A stretch of DNA of 64,000 nt from JACVRW01 sp963850205 (lineage in GTDB: Bacteria > Actinomycetota > Thermoleophilia > Solirubrobacterales > Thermoleophilaceae), in NCBI GenBank assembly GCA_963850205.1, contig CAWKKJ010000011.1:62001-126000 (forward strand), written 5' to 3'. The stretch's first letter is position 1. The number at the start of each line of letters is the position of its first letter. Made by a program: the position numbers and the translations under genes. A model generated the notes under the pieces. It saw only the letters and a list, made by a program, of their open reading frames with translations, did not search any database and was not told the DNA's origin. This document shows, piece by piece, positions 22,805 through 31,547 of this stretch.

Positions 22805-24196
22805 GTGACGAGCCACCCAGGGGGGATCGGCGGATCGGCAGGGGGCGGTCCTCGCCAGGGCGAACGGTCCTTCACGCTCCTGCGCATCCTGGCCGTCGCC
22901 GGCGTCGTACTGGCCGTGGTGCTCGTGGCGCTGCTGCTCTTCGGCGGGCCGAGCTACCGGGTCAAGGCCACCTTCCTGAACGCCGGGCAGCTGGTGCCCG
23001 GCAACGAGGTGCAGGTGGGCGGGGTGACGGTGGGCACGGTGGACGAGATCAACCTCACGCCCGCCGGCACCGCCGAGGTCACGTTCTCGATCGACGACGA
23101 GGGCTACGCGCCGCTTCGCCGAGGCACCCGGGCCGTGATCACGCCGAGCTCGATCTCCGGCATCGCGAACCGCATCGTCGACCTGCAGCTGGGCCCCGAC
23201 GACGGCGAGGAGATCGACGACGGCGGGGAGATCGGAGCGGAGAACACCACCTCGGCGGTCGAGCTCGACCAGCTGTTCGCCCTGTTCGACTCGCGCACCC
23301 GCTCTGCGGCCCAGGACTTCATCGCGGGGCAGGCCCGGGCGCTGCGGGGCGGGGGCCAGGACCTTCGCCGCGGCGTGCGCTACCTCAACCCGGCCCTGTC
23401 CACCGGCGCCCGTCTGTTCGGCGAGCTGACCAGGGACGAACGGCTGCTCAAGCGCTTCCTGGTCGACTCCTCGGCGCTCGTCACCACCCTCGCCGAGCGC
23501 CGCCAGGACCTGACCGGCGTGGTCTCGAACCTCAACACCACCTTCGCCGCCCTGGGGAGCCAGCAGGCCGCGCTGGCGGAGTCGGTCGCCCTCCTGCCGC
23601 CGTTCCTGCGCCGTGCGAACACCACCTTCGTGAACCTCCGGGCCGCGCTCGACGACGTGGATCCGCTGGTGGACGCGGCCAAGCCCGTGGCGCGGAGGCT
23701 GGGGCCGTTCCTCGACGACGCCCGGGTGTTCGCGCGCGACGCGGAGCCGACCGTCCGCGACCTGTCGCGCACGATCCAGAGTCCGGGCGGGACGAACGAC
23801 CTCATCGAGCTGCTCGGCACCTTCCCGCCGCTGGCCCGCACCGCCCTCGACACGAGGACGATCAACGGTGCCCCCAGGCGCGGGGCCTTCCCCGAGACCT
23901 CGACGGCCCTGCGTGCCGCCGCGCCCACCATCGCCCAGGGCCGGCCCTACACGCCCGAGCTGGTGGGCTGGTTCGACGACTTCTCCAACACCGGCGCCTA
24001 CGACGCCCTCGGCGGCTTCTCCCGCGCCTGGCTCAACTTCTCGGAGATCCTGTACGGCCCCGGTCCCAAGCTGCGCCAGTTCCGGCGCTGCCCGGGCGCC
24101 AACGAGGAGCCGGCCTCCGACGGCACGAACACGCCCACTCCGTCGGAGCAGGCGTCGCTGGCCTGTGACCCATCGCAGCGGAGCGTGGGGGGATGA
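22805..24196 (+). CDS. MCE family protein 1 of 6
   Basis: MCE proteins form hexameric tubes in the envelope that carry hydrophobic substrates such as lipids or sterols to a YrbE permease. This 463-aa member has a short hydrophilic N-terminus, one membrane anchor (about residues 27-46), the MlaD/MCE beta-barrel (YRVKATFLNAGQLVPGNEVQ to ~residue 125), then long helices and a tail with conserved aromatic NFSEILYGPGPKLRQF and cysteines. GTG 22805 follows a -10 box by 7 nt. First gene of a six-gene operon in which each pair overlaps by 4 nt. Confidence 0.9.
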   Translation: MTSHPGGIGGSAGGGPRQGERSFTLLRILAVAGVVLAVVLVALLLFGGPSYRVKATFLNAGQLVPGNEVQVGGVTVGTVDEINLTPAGTAEVTFSIDDEGYAPLRRGTRAVITPSSISGIANRIVDLQLGPDDGEEIDDGGEIGAENTTSAVELDQLFALFDSRTRSAAQDFIAGQARALRGGGQDLRRGVRYLNPALSTGARLFGELTRDERLLKRFLVDSSALVTTLAERRQDLTGVVSNLNTTFAALGSQQAALAESVALLPPFLRRANTTFVNLRAALDDVDPLVDAAKPVARRLGPFLDDARVFARDAEPTVRDLSRTIQSPGGTNDLIELLGTFPPLARTALDTRTINGAPRRGAFPETSTALRAAAPTIAQGRPYTPELVGWFDDFSNTGAYDALGGFSRAWLNFSEILYGPGPKLRQFRRCPGANEEPASDGTNTPTPSEQASLACDPSQRSVGG

Positions 24197-25659
24197 GGGG
24201 CCGCCTGCTCGCCGGCGCCGCCGTGCTGCTGGCCGTGGTGGTGGCGGTGCTCGCGCTGGGCGCCAACGGCCGAGAGGGCGACCAGGGCATGCGCTACGAG
24301 ATCGTGTTCGACAACGCCTTCGGCCTGGCCGAGGGCGGCGACTTCAAGATCGCGGGGGTCCGGGCCGGCGCGACCACCAGCTTCGAGATCGTGGGCGGCC
24401 GCCGCCCGCTCGCGCTGGTCAACGCGCAGGTCACCGAGCCGGGCTTCGCCGACCTGCGCGAGGACGCCCGCTGCGAGATCAGGCCGCAGTCGTTCATCGG
24501 CGAGTACTTCGTGGACTGCCAGCCCGGCACCAGCAGGCGGAAGCTGCCCGACGGCGGCCGGGTGCCGGTCGAGCAGACCAGCTCCACCATCCCGCTCGAC
24601 CTGGTCAACAACATCTTCCGCCGGCCCTACACGGAGCGGCTGCGCATCATCATCGGCGAGCTGGGCGCCGGGCTCGCCGGCCGGCCCGAGGACCTGAACG
24701 AGGTCCTGCGGCGGGCCCACCCGGGCCTGCGCGAGACCAACGAGGTGCTGCGGGTGCTCGGGCGCCAGACGGGCTCGATCCGGCGCTTCATCCGCGACGG
24801 GGACCGCGTGATCGGCGAGCTGGCGCGGCGCCGGGACGAGGTGACCCGCTTCGTGCGCGAGGCCGGCCGCACCGCCGAGATCGGCGCGTCGCGGCGGGAG
24901 CAGCTGGCGCAGACCTTCAACCGGCTCCCCGCCTTCCTGGAGGAGCTCACGCCCTACATGGGCCGGCTCGACGAGCTGGCCACCGCCCAGATCCCGCTCC
25001 TGCGCGACCTGCAGGCCGCCTCCCGGAACCTCGACACCTTCCTGGTGCGGCTGCGGCCCTTCGCCGAGACCGGCACCCCGGCCCTCGAGGCGCTGGGCGA
25101 CGCCACCCGCGTGGGCACCCGCGCCGTGCGGGCCACCACCGCCGAGGTCGACCAGTTGCGCGGCATCGGCGCGAACGCCCCCGCGCTCGCGAAGCCGCTG
25201 CGCCAGCTGCTGCAGACCATCGACGACCGGCGCCGGGCGGTCGAGCCCGACCCGCGGGCGGCCGCCACCGATCCCCCCGCGGGCGACAAGACCCACATCT
25301 CCGGCCAGGGCGGGTTCACGGGCATGGAGGCCATCTGGAACTACTTCTACTGGCAGGCCCTGAGCACCAATGCCTTCGACGACATCGGCCACATCCTGCG
25401 CCTGAGCGTGCTGGTCGGCGAATGCGGCAACTACGAGGTCACCCGCGAGGGCCGTGAGGAGGTCTTCGACGACTGCAACCAGTGGCTGGGCCCCTACCAG
25501 CCCGGCATCAACGCCCCTGACCCCACGGCCTCCGCCGCCGCAGGGGCCACCTCGTCCCGGGTGGACTCGCGCCCGGTGGCGGCCGCCCTGGCCCGCGAGG
25601 CCCCCAGGGCCCCCGGCTCACAGGACGCGCCCCTCCTCGACTACCTGCTCGACCCATGA
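24193..25659 (+). CDS. MCE family protein 2 of 6
   Basis: The 488-aa product starts at ATG 24193, overlapping the previous stop. The membrane anchor is right at the N-terminus (residues ~4-22). The MCE domain (RYEIVFDNAFGLAEGGDFKI...) follows and includes an IRPQSFIGEYFVDCQPG region, then a long coiled helical stretch and a tail with WNYFYWQALSTNAFDDIGHI and paired cysteines (ECGNYEV, DDCNQW). No lipobox. The fold and position predict one ring of the six-ring or heterohexameric transport tube. Confidence 0.88.
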   Translation: MRGRLLAGAAVLLAVVVAVLALGANGREGDQGMRYEIVFDNAFGLAEGGDFKIAGVRAGATTSFEIVGGRRPLALVNAQVTEPGFADLREDARCEIRPQSFIGEYFVDCQPGTSRRKLPDGGRVPVEQTSSTIPLDLVNNIFRRPYTERLRIIIGELGAGLAGRPEDLNEVLRRAHPGLRETNEVLRVLGRQTGSIRRFIRDGDRVIGELARRRDEVTRFVREAGRTAEIGASRREQLAQTFNRLPAFLEELTPYMGRLDELATAQIPLLRDLQAASRNLDTFLVRLRPFAETGTPALEALGDATRVGTRAVRATTAEVDQLRGIGANAPALAKPLRQLLQTIDDRRRAVEPDPRAAATDPPAGDKTHISGQGGFTGMEAIWNYFYWQALSTNAFDDIGHILRLSVLVGECGNYEVTREGREEVFDDCNQWLGPYQPGINAPDPTASAAAGATSSRVDSRPVAAALAREAPRAPGSQDAPLLDYLLDP

Positions 25660-27191
25660 GAGGCCGCCGCGTACCAGCCCTCAGCGCGAGCCCCGTCCTG
25701 GTGGGGGCGGTGACGCTGCTCGTGGCCATCGTGGCCGTATTCATCTCCTACAACGCCAACCAGGGACTGCCCTTCGTGCCGACCTACGACCTCAAGGCTC
25801 AGCTGGCCAACGGCTACAAGCTGGTCAAGGGCAACGAGGTCCGCGCCGGTGGCTTCCGCGTGGGCGTGGTCGACGAGATCACGAGCGCCCGCACCGAGGT
25901 GGACGGCGAGCAGCGCTCGATCGCCGTGCTCGGCCTGAAGCTCGACAAGGACATCGAGCCGCTTCCGGTGGACACGACGCTCACCGTCCGGGCGCGGTCG
26001 GCCCTGGGGCTCAAGTACGTGGAGCTCAGCCCGGGCAGCTCGGACGAGTCGTTCGACCCCGGCGACACCGTGCCGCTGGCGAACTCCGAAGGGGAGACGG
26101 TGGACCTCGAGGACGTGCTCGCCTCGTTCCCACCCGAGGTCCGCGACGCGGCGCGGACCGCCACCACCGGCTTTGCCGACGCGCTGATCGGGCGCGGCCC
26201 GGCGATCAACACCACGATCGCCGAGCTGCGTCCCTTCCTGGTCCGGCTCGAGCCGGTGATGCGGAGCCTGTCCGCCCCCTCCACGGAGCTCGCGCGGCTG
26301 TTCCCCGCGCTGGCCCGCGCGGTGGGCGAGGCGGCGCCGGTCGCGGACACCCAGGCGCAGTGGATCACCGACATGGCCACCACCTTCGCGGCCCTGGCCA
26401 GCGACCCCGAGGCGCTGCGGGCCACCATCGAGGAGACCCCGCCGACGCTGGAGGCCGCCACCCGGTCGCTGCGCGTGCAGACGCCCTTCCTGGCCCGCTT
26501 CGCCGAGCTCAGCCGGCGTCTCGAGCCCGCGGCGGAGGAGCTGCGCGTCTCGCTCCCGGCCATCAACGCGGCGCTCGCCGCCGGCGTGCCGGCCTTCCGC
26601 GAGACCCCGGAGCTGGCCGGCGACCTCGAGGGCCTCTTCCGTGCCCTCGAGGATCTGGGCGACAACCCGAACAGCCTGCTCGCCCTCCAGGACCTGGACC
26701 AGGCGGTGGACATCCTCACCCCGGCGGTGAAGTACATCGCCCCCTACCAGACGGTCTGCAACTACCTGGTCTACTTCTTCAACCCGCTCAGCACCCACCT
26801 CTCGGAGGCGGTCCCGGGAGGCACCGCCGAGCGGATCTACGCCAAGCTGCTCTCCGGCGCCCAGCCCAACAACCTCGGGACCACCGAATCGACCCGGCCG
26901 GTGGACGTGCCGGCGGACGAGGACCCGCAGGGTGACCCGGTCCAGCAGGCGCTGCACTCGCAGCCGGGGCAGCCCGCGGTGGACGGCGCCGGCCGCGCCG
27001 ACTGCCAGAACGGTCAGACCGGCTACCTCAACCGCCTGGTGACCGACGGGCGCTACCCGCCGAGCAACGCCGGCCCGGGCTTCCGGGGCGGCGGAAGCCA
27101 CGTGGTCCTCGATCCGAACACGCCGGGCCTCGCCGGAGGCACCTTCAAGTCGCGCCAGCTCGGAATCAACAGCACAAAGGACGTGCCGTGA
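25656..27191 (+). CDS. MCE family protein 3 of 6
   Basis: The 511-aa product starts at ATG 25656 (4-nt overlap). It has an N-terminal anchor (residues ~11-29), the MCE domain (YDLKAQLANGYKLVKGNEVRAGG...GLKYVELSPG), the helical needle region with repeated PALARAVGEAAP-type segments, and a C-terminal domain with QTVCNYLVYFFNPLSTHLSE, a motif also seen in mycobacterial Mce proteins. This is the longest of the six. Substrate is unknown. Confidence 0.88.
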   Translation: MRGRRVPALSASPVLVGAVTLLVAIVAVFISYNANQGLPFVPTYDLKAQLANGYKLVKGNEVRAGGFRVGVVDEITSARTEVDGEQRSIAVLGLKLDKDIEPLPVDTTLTVRARSALGLKYVELSPGSSDESFDPGDTVPLANSEGETVDLEDVLASFPPEVRDAARTATTGFADALIGRGPAINTTIAELRPFLVRLEPVMRSLSAPSTELARLFPALARAVGEAAPVADTQAQWITDMATTFAALASDPEALRATIEETPPTLEAATRSLRVQTPFLARFAELSRRLEPAAEELRVSLPAINAALAAGVPAFRETPELAGDLEGLFRALEDLGDNPNSLLALQDLDQAVDILTPAVKYIAPYQTVCNYLVYFFNPLSTHLSEAVPGGTAERIYAKLLSGAQPNNLGTTESTRPVDVPADEDPQGDPVQQALHSQPGQPAVDGAGRADCQNGQTGYLNRLVTDGRYPPSNAGPGFRGGGSHVVLDPNTPGLAGGTFKSRQLGINSTKDVP

Positions 27192-28561
27192 CCGGGCGCC
27201 GCGGCCTGACCCCCTTCAAGGCCGGGCTGCTCACCGCGGTCATCCTGGTGCTGCTCGCCTACTTCGGCTTCAGCAAGGACAACCCGTTCGCCAACCCCTA
27301 CGAGCTCAAGGCGGCCTTCCGCGACGTCCGCAGCCTCAAGCCCCGGTCTCCGGTGCGGATTGCGGGGGTCGACGTGGGACAGGTGACCAAGATCGAGACG
27401 CTGTCGGAGGACGGCGCGGCCCAGGTGACCATGGAGATGAAGGAGGACGCCCTTCCGCTCCACACCGACGCGACGCTGCGCGTGCGGCCGAGGATCCTGC
27501 TGGAGGGCAACTTCTTCGTGGACCTCCAGCCGGGGTCGCCGTCCGCGGCCCAGCTCGACGACGGCGAGACGGTGCCGGTGACGCAGACGAGCGCCTCGGT
27601 CACGCTCCCCGAGATCCTGGAGGTGCTCGACACCGACACCCGGGCCGACCTGCGCACTCTGCTCTACGAGTTCGGCACGGTGGGCCTGATCCAGGGAGGC
27701 GGCGCCCGGGCCTTCAACCGCACGCTTCCGCTGCTCGCCCCCGCCTATCGGCTGACCGCGATCACCAACGAGGCGCTGCTCGGCGTCGACCCGCGCCGTG
27801 ACATCAGGCGGCTCCTGCGGGGGCAGGCGCGGGCCTTCGGAGCGCTCGCCGACAACCCCGAGGCGCTCAAGGAGCTCGTCACCGACCTCAACGTGACCGC
27901 CGGTGCGCTCGCCCGCCAGGACTCCGCGCTGGCGGCGTCGGTACCCGCGCTGCGCGACACGCTGAGCGCGGGGCTGCCCGCCCTCGACGCGGTCAACAAT
28001 GCCCTGCCCACGTTGCGCGCGTTCTCGCTGGAGGCCACCCCGGGGGTGCGCTCCACGGTCGGGACGCTCGACGCGGCCATCCCCTGGATCGAGCAGGCCA
28101 CGGGGCTCGTGGGACAGGACGAGCTTCGCGGCCTGTCCGCCGACCTGCGCCAGGCGGTCCCGAGCCTGGTGCGGCTCAACACCGATCTGATCCCGCTGCT
28201 CAACCGCCTGCGTCCTATCTCCTCCTGCACGAACCAGGTCCTGGTCCCGTTCGCCGAGTCGGAGATCCCCAGCCTCGAGCCGGGCAACGCGGGCCAGGAG
28301 GTCCGGCGCCAGATCAACCGCAGCTTCGTGGGGCTGGCGGGCGAGAGCCGCAACAACGACGCCAACACGCCGGTGTTCCACGTCCAGGGCGTGGCGCCCT
28401 CGAACCTCGCCCTCGGCCAGATCCAGCCGGCGGCCCCGCTCGACCCGAACACCCCGCCGTCGCATCGGCCCGACGTGCCCTGTGAGACCCAGGAACCGCC
28501 CAACCTGACCGCCCCCGGCGGTCCGGCGCCCGCCTACAGCGCGACGGGAGGCGGCCCGTGA
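27188..28561 (+). CDS. MCE family protein 4 of 6
   Basis: The 457-aa product starts at GTG 27188, overlapping the previous stop. Anchor at residues ~13-25 (FKAGLLTAVILVLLAYFGF), MCE domain (YELKAAFRDVRSLKPRSPVR to LEGNFFVDLQPGS), helical region, then CTNQVLVPFAESEIPSLEPG and the conserved RQINRSFVGLAGESRNNDAN segment. The tail is Pro-rich and contains VPCETQEPP. Part of the same coupled operon. Confidence 0.88.
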   Translation: MTGRRGLTPFKAGLLTAVILVLLAYFGFSKDNPFANPYELKAAFRDVRSLKPRSPVRIAGVDVGQVTKIETLSEDGAAQVTMEMKEDALPLHTDATLRVRPRILLEGNFFVDLQPGSPSAAQLDDGETVPVTQTSASVTLPEILEVLDTDTRADLRTLLYEFGTVGLIQGGGARAFNRTLPLLAPAYRLTAITNEALLGVDPRRDIRRLLRGQARAFGALADNPEALKELVTDLNVTAGALARQDSALAASVPALRDTLSAGLPALDAVNNALPTLRAFSLEATPGVRSTVGTLDAAIPWIEQATGLVGQDELRGLSADLRQAVPSLVRLNTDLIPLLNRLRPISSCTNQVLVPFAESEIPSLEPGNAGQEVRRQINRSFVGLAGESRNNDANTPVFHVQGVAPSNLALGQIQPAAPLDPNTPPSHRPDVPCETQEPPNLTAPGGPAPAYSATGGGP

Positions 28562-30048
28562 AGATCGCCATCCGCAAGTACTGGCGCGAGTTCGTCGCGG
28601 TGCTGGCGCTGATCGTGCTCGCGCTGGGGATCGGCGGCTACATCCTCAGCCAGCAGCGGCTGCGCTTCCCACTCGTCGAGGACGCGCCGAAGCGCCTGTC
28701 GATCGAGCTGTCCGACGCCCAAGCCGTGCAGCCGGGCCAGGGCCAGTCGGTGCGGGTGGCCGGAATCCAGGTGGGCCAGATCACCGACGTCAACGTCGAG
28801 GACGGCGTGGCCGTGGTGGACGTCGAGATCGAGACGGAGTACGAGAACCTCATACGGCGCGACGCCACCGCCCTGCTGCGGCCCAAGACGGCGCTCAAGG
28901 ACATGTTCCTCGAGGTCGATCCCGGAACCGGGCCTGTGCTCGCCGAGGACGGGCGCATCCCCGTGGCCAACACGCTGCCCGACGTGGACCCGGACGAGAT
29001 CTACTCCGCCCTCGACGGCGACACCCGCCCCTACCTCAAGCTGCTCGTGGCCGGGGCCGGCAAGGGCCTCGAGGGCCGGGGCGAGGACCTGGCGGCGACC
29101 CTGCGGCGGCTCGAGCCGCTGCACCGCGACCTCGCCCGGGTCACCCGCGCGACCGCGAGCCGCAGAGAGGCCCTCAAGCGGCTCATCCACAACTACAGCC
29201 TCCTGATCGGGGAGCTGGGCCGGCGGCCCGAGGACCTGCGCCGGCTCGTGACCGCTTCCCGCAGCGTCTTCAGCGCCCTGGCGGGCGAGGAGGGCAACAT
29301 CGAGGAGTCGGTGGCCCTGCTCCCCGGCGCCCTGGAGGCCTCGGCGCGGACGCTTCCGGACGTCGAGACCTTCGCCGAGGTGCTCCGGCCCGCGCTGGAG
29401 TCGCTGCGCCCGGCCGTGCGCGAGCTGCCCGCCACCAACGCGGCGGTCACGCCCTTCCTCGAGGACACCGAGCCGGTGATCCGCACCGAGCTGCGGCCCT
29501 TCGCTCGCGTGGCCCAGCCCTGGACCAACGACCTCAAGCTCGCCGCCCGCGGCATCGCCCAGGCCGCTCCCGACCTGACCACCTCGCTGGGCGAGCTGAA
29601 CCGCTTCCTCAACATGGGCGCCTTCAACCCGGGCGGCGCGGAGGGCCTCGGCGGCCTCTCGATCCCCGAGCAGCGCGCCCGCCAGGAGGGCTTCCTCTAC
29701 TGGCTCGCCTGGACTGCCCAGAACGGGGTGTCGCTGTTCTCCACCGCGGACGGTCAGGGCCCCTGGCGGCGGGTGGCGTTGTGCGGGGTGCCCTCGGCGG
29801 TGGTGAGCGGCCTGCTGCAGTCGGTCCTCACCGAGGTGGGATCGACCGAGCCGGAGTTCGTCGAGGAGCTGATCGGCGGACCGCTGGCCGGCGGGGTCCA
29901 GCCCGGCAGCCCTGTGCAGGCGCTCCTCGACACCGAGTTCGGCGGCTGCGACTACGACGCGCTGCCCACTACGCCGTTCACACCGCCGCTGCCGGGCGGG
30001 CTGCCCGACCTGTTGCCGGTGGCCGCGCTCGGGGGAGGGGGCGAGTGA
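28558..30048 (+). CDS. MCE family protein 5 of 6
   Basis: The 496-aa product starts at GTG 28558. Anchor at residues ~11-30 (FVAVLALIVLALGIGGYILS), MCE domain with the conserved RVAGIQVGQITDVNVEDGVA and LKDMFLEVDPGT, and a C-terminal region with two cysteines (ALCGVPSAV, GGCDYDALP). In mycobacterial mce operons the fifth protein is usually a lipoprotein; here there is no lipobox cysteine after the anchor. Confidence 0.88.
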   Translation: MKIAIRKYWREFVAVLALIVLALGIGGYILSQQRLRFPLVEDAPKRLSIELSDAQAVQPGQGQSVRVAGIQVGQITDVNVEDGVAVVDVEIETEYENLIRRDATALLRPKTALKDMFLEVDPGTGPVLAEDGRIPVANTLPDVDPDEIYSALDGDTRPYLKLLVAGAGKGLEGRGEDLAATLRRLEPLHRDLARVTRATASRREALKRLIHNYSLLIGELGRRPEDLRRLVTASRSVFSALAGEEGNIEESVALLPGALEASARTLPDVETFAEVLRPALESLRPAVRELPATNAAVTPFLEDTEPVIRTELRPFARVAQPWTNDLKLAARGIAQAAPDLTTSLGELNRFLNMGAFNPGGAEGLGGLSIPEQRARQEGFLYWLAWTAQNGVSLFSTADGQGPWRRVALCGVPSAVVSGLLQSVLTEVGSTEPEFVEELIGGPLAGGVQPGSPVQALLDTEFGGCDYDALPTTPFTPPLPGGLPDLLPVAALGGGGE

Positions 30049-31535
30049 ACAAGGACGCTCCCAGCGCGGGCCGCATCGCGGCGATGCTGCTGTTCACGCT
30101 GTCGGTGTTCGGGCTGCTGCTGTTCCTCTGGCTCTCCTTCGGGGGGCCGGTGCCGCTGAAGCCCGAGGGCTACCGGGCCGAGGCGGCCTTTCCCGAGGCG
30201 TCCGGGCTGGTGGAGGAGGCCGACGTGCGCATCGCGGGCGTGAACATCGGCGTCGTCAAGAGCAAGGAGCTGTCCGCCGACCGCCGGCGCACCGTGGCGC
30301 AGATGGAGATCGATCCGCGCTACGCGCCGCTCAAGGCCGACACCAGAGCGATCCTGCGCCTGAAGAGCCTGCTGGGGGAGACCTACGTGGAGCTCTCGCC
30401 CGGATCGGTCGATGGCCCCAACCTCCCCGACGGCGGGCGGCTCCCCGACGGACAGATCGCCGACACCGTGGAGCTCGACGAGATCTTCTCGATCTTCGAC
30501 AGCCGGACGCGGCGGAACTTCGAGGCCTGGCTGCGGGAGTCGGGGATCGCCTTCTCCGGTGACTACGGGCGCGACCTCAACAGCGCCCTGGGCAACGCCG
30601 CCCCCTTCTTCGAGGGCGGGGCCGACCTGCTCAAGCCGCTCGACGAGCAGGAGCTGGCGCTGCGCCGGCTCGTGCGCAACACCGGTCGGGTACTGGACGC
30701 GATCACGGCGCGCAACGGCCAGCTCCGCGGCCTGATCGTCAACGGCGAGCGGACGTTCGGCGCGCTCGCCTCCCGCGACCGCGAGCTGGCCGACACGTTC
30801 AGGATCCTGCCCACGTTCCTGCGCGAGACGCGGGCGACGGTGGACCGGCTGGAGCGCTTCGCGGTCAACACCGACCCGCTGGTGCGAGACCTCCAGCAGC
30901 CTGCCCTCGACCTCGCCCCGACGCTGCGGGACCTGGGCGACCTCGCGCCCGACCTGGAGACCCTCTTCGACGACATCGACCCGCTGGTGGAGGCCTCGTC
31001 GGCCGGGGTCCCCTCGGCGGAGCGCTTCATCCGGGGCGCGGAGCCGGTGCTCGAGGGGGTCCATCTCTTCCAGCGCGAGCTGAACCCGATCCTCGCCTAC
31101 CTGGGTTACTCGCGTGAGCTCGTGGCCGGCTTCCTCAACACCGGCGGGGCGGCGTTGGCCGGCAACGAGGAGGGCGGCTACACCCGCTCGACCCCCGGTG
31201 GCAACGAGCACTACCTGCCCCAGTCGGCCATCATCGACGGCCGCTCGCTCCAGCGCCGGCCCACGCGGCCCAGCTGGGAGCGGGCCAACGCGTACGTCGC
31301 GCCCAACGCCTACCAGCGGGCGATCGGGCTGGGCGTTATCGAGAGCTTCGACTGCCGGCCGAACGGCGGCCCCCAGCGCAACCCGTCCGGCAGCGCGATC
31401 GACTCCAAGCCCCCCTGCTTCGTCGCCCCGCCCCAGCTGTTCCAGGACCAGAAGTACCCGCGGCTGCTGCGGGGGCAGGCTCCGCTGGTGCCGGCGCCCG
31501 TGGGGCGTGAGGGCAACCGGCCCGCCGTGCCGTAA
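30045..31535 (+). CDS. MCE family protein 6 of 6
   Basis: The 496-aa product starts at GTG 30045 (overlap with the previous stop), preferred to the long upstream frame because it opens into the anchor (AAMLLFTLSVFGLLLFLWLS). MCE domain: YRAEAAFPEASGLVEEADVR to LLGETYVELSPGS; then helices and a tail with NPILAYLGYSRELVAGFLNT, FDCRPNGG and PPCFVAPPQLF. It closes the operon; menD on the opposite strand ends 12 nt away. No YrbE permease or Mkl ATPase gene is found on either side. Confidence 0.88.
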   Translation: MNKDAPSAGRIAAMLLFTLSVFGLLLFLWLSFGGPVPLKPEGYRAEAAFPEASGLVEEADVRIAGVNIGVVKSKELSADRRRTVAQMEIDPRYAPLKADTRAILRLKSLLGETYVELSPGSVDGPNLPDGGRLPDGQIADTVELDEIFSIFDSRTRRNFEAWLRESGIAFSGDYGRDLNSALGNAAPFFEGGADLLKPLDEQELALRRLVRNTGRVLDAITARNGQLRGLIVNGERTFGALASRDRELADTFRILPTFLRETRATVDRLERFAVNTDPLVRDLQQPALDLAPTLRDLGDLAPDLETLFDDIDPLVEASSAGVPSAERFIRGAEPVLEGVHLFQRELNPILAYLGYSRELVAGFLNTGGAALAGNEEGGYTRSTPGGNEHYLPQSAIIDGRSLQRRPTRPSWERANAYVAPNAYQRAIGLGVIESFDCRPNGGPQRNPSGSAIDSKPPCFVAPPQLFQDQKYPRLLRGQAPLVPAPVGREGNRPAVP

Positions 31536-31547
31536 GGCCGGCTCCGC

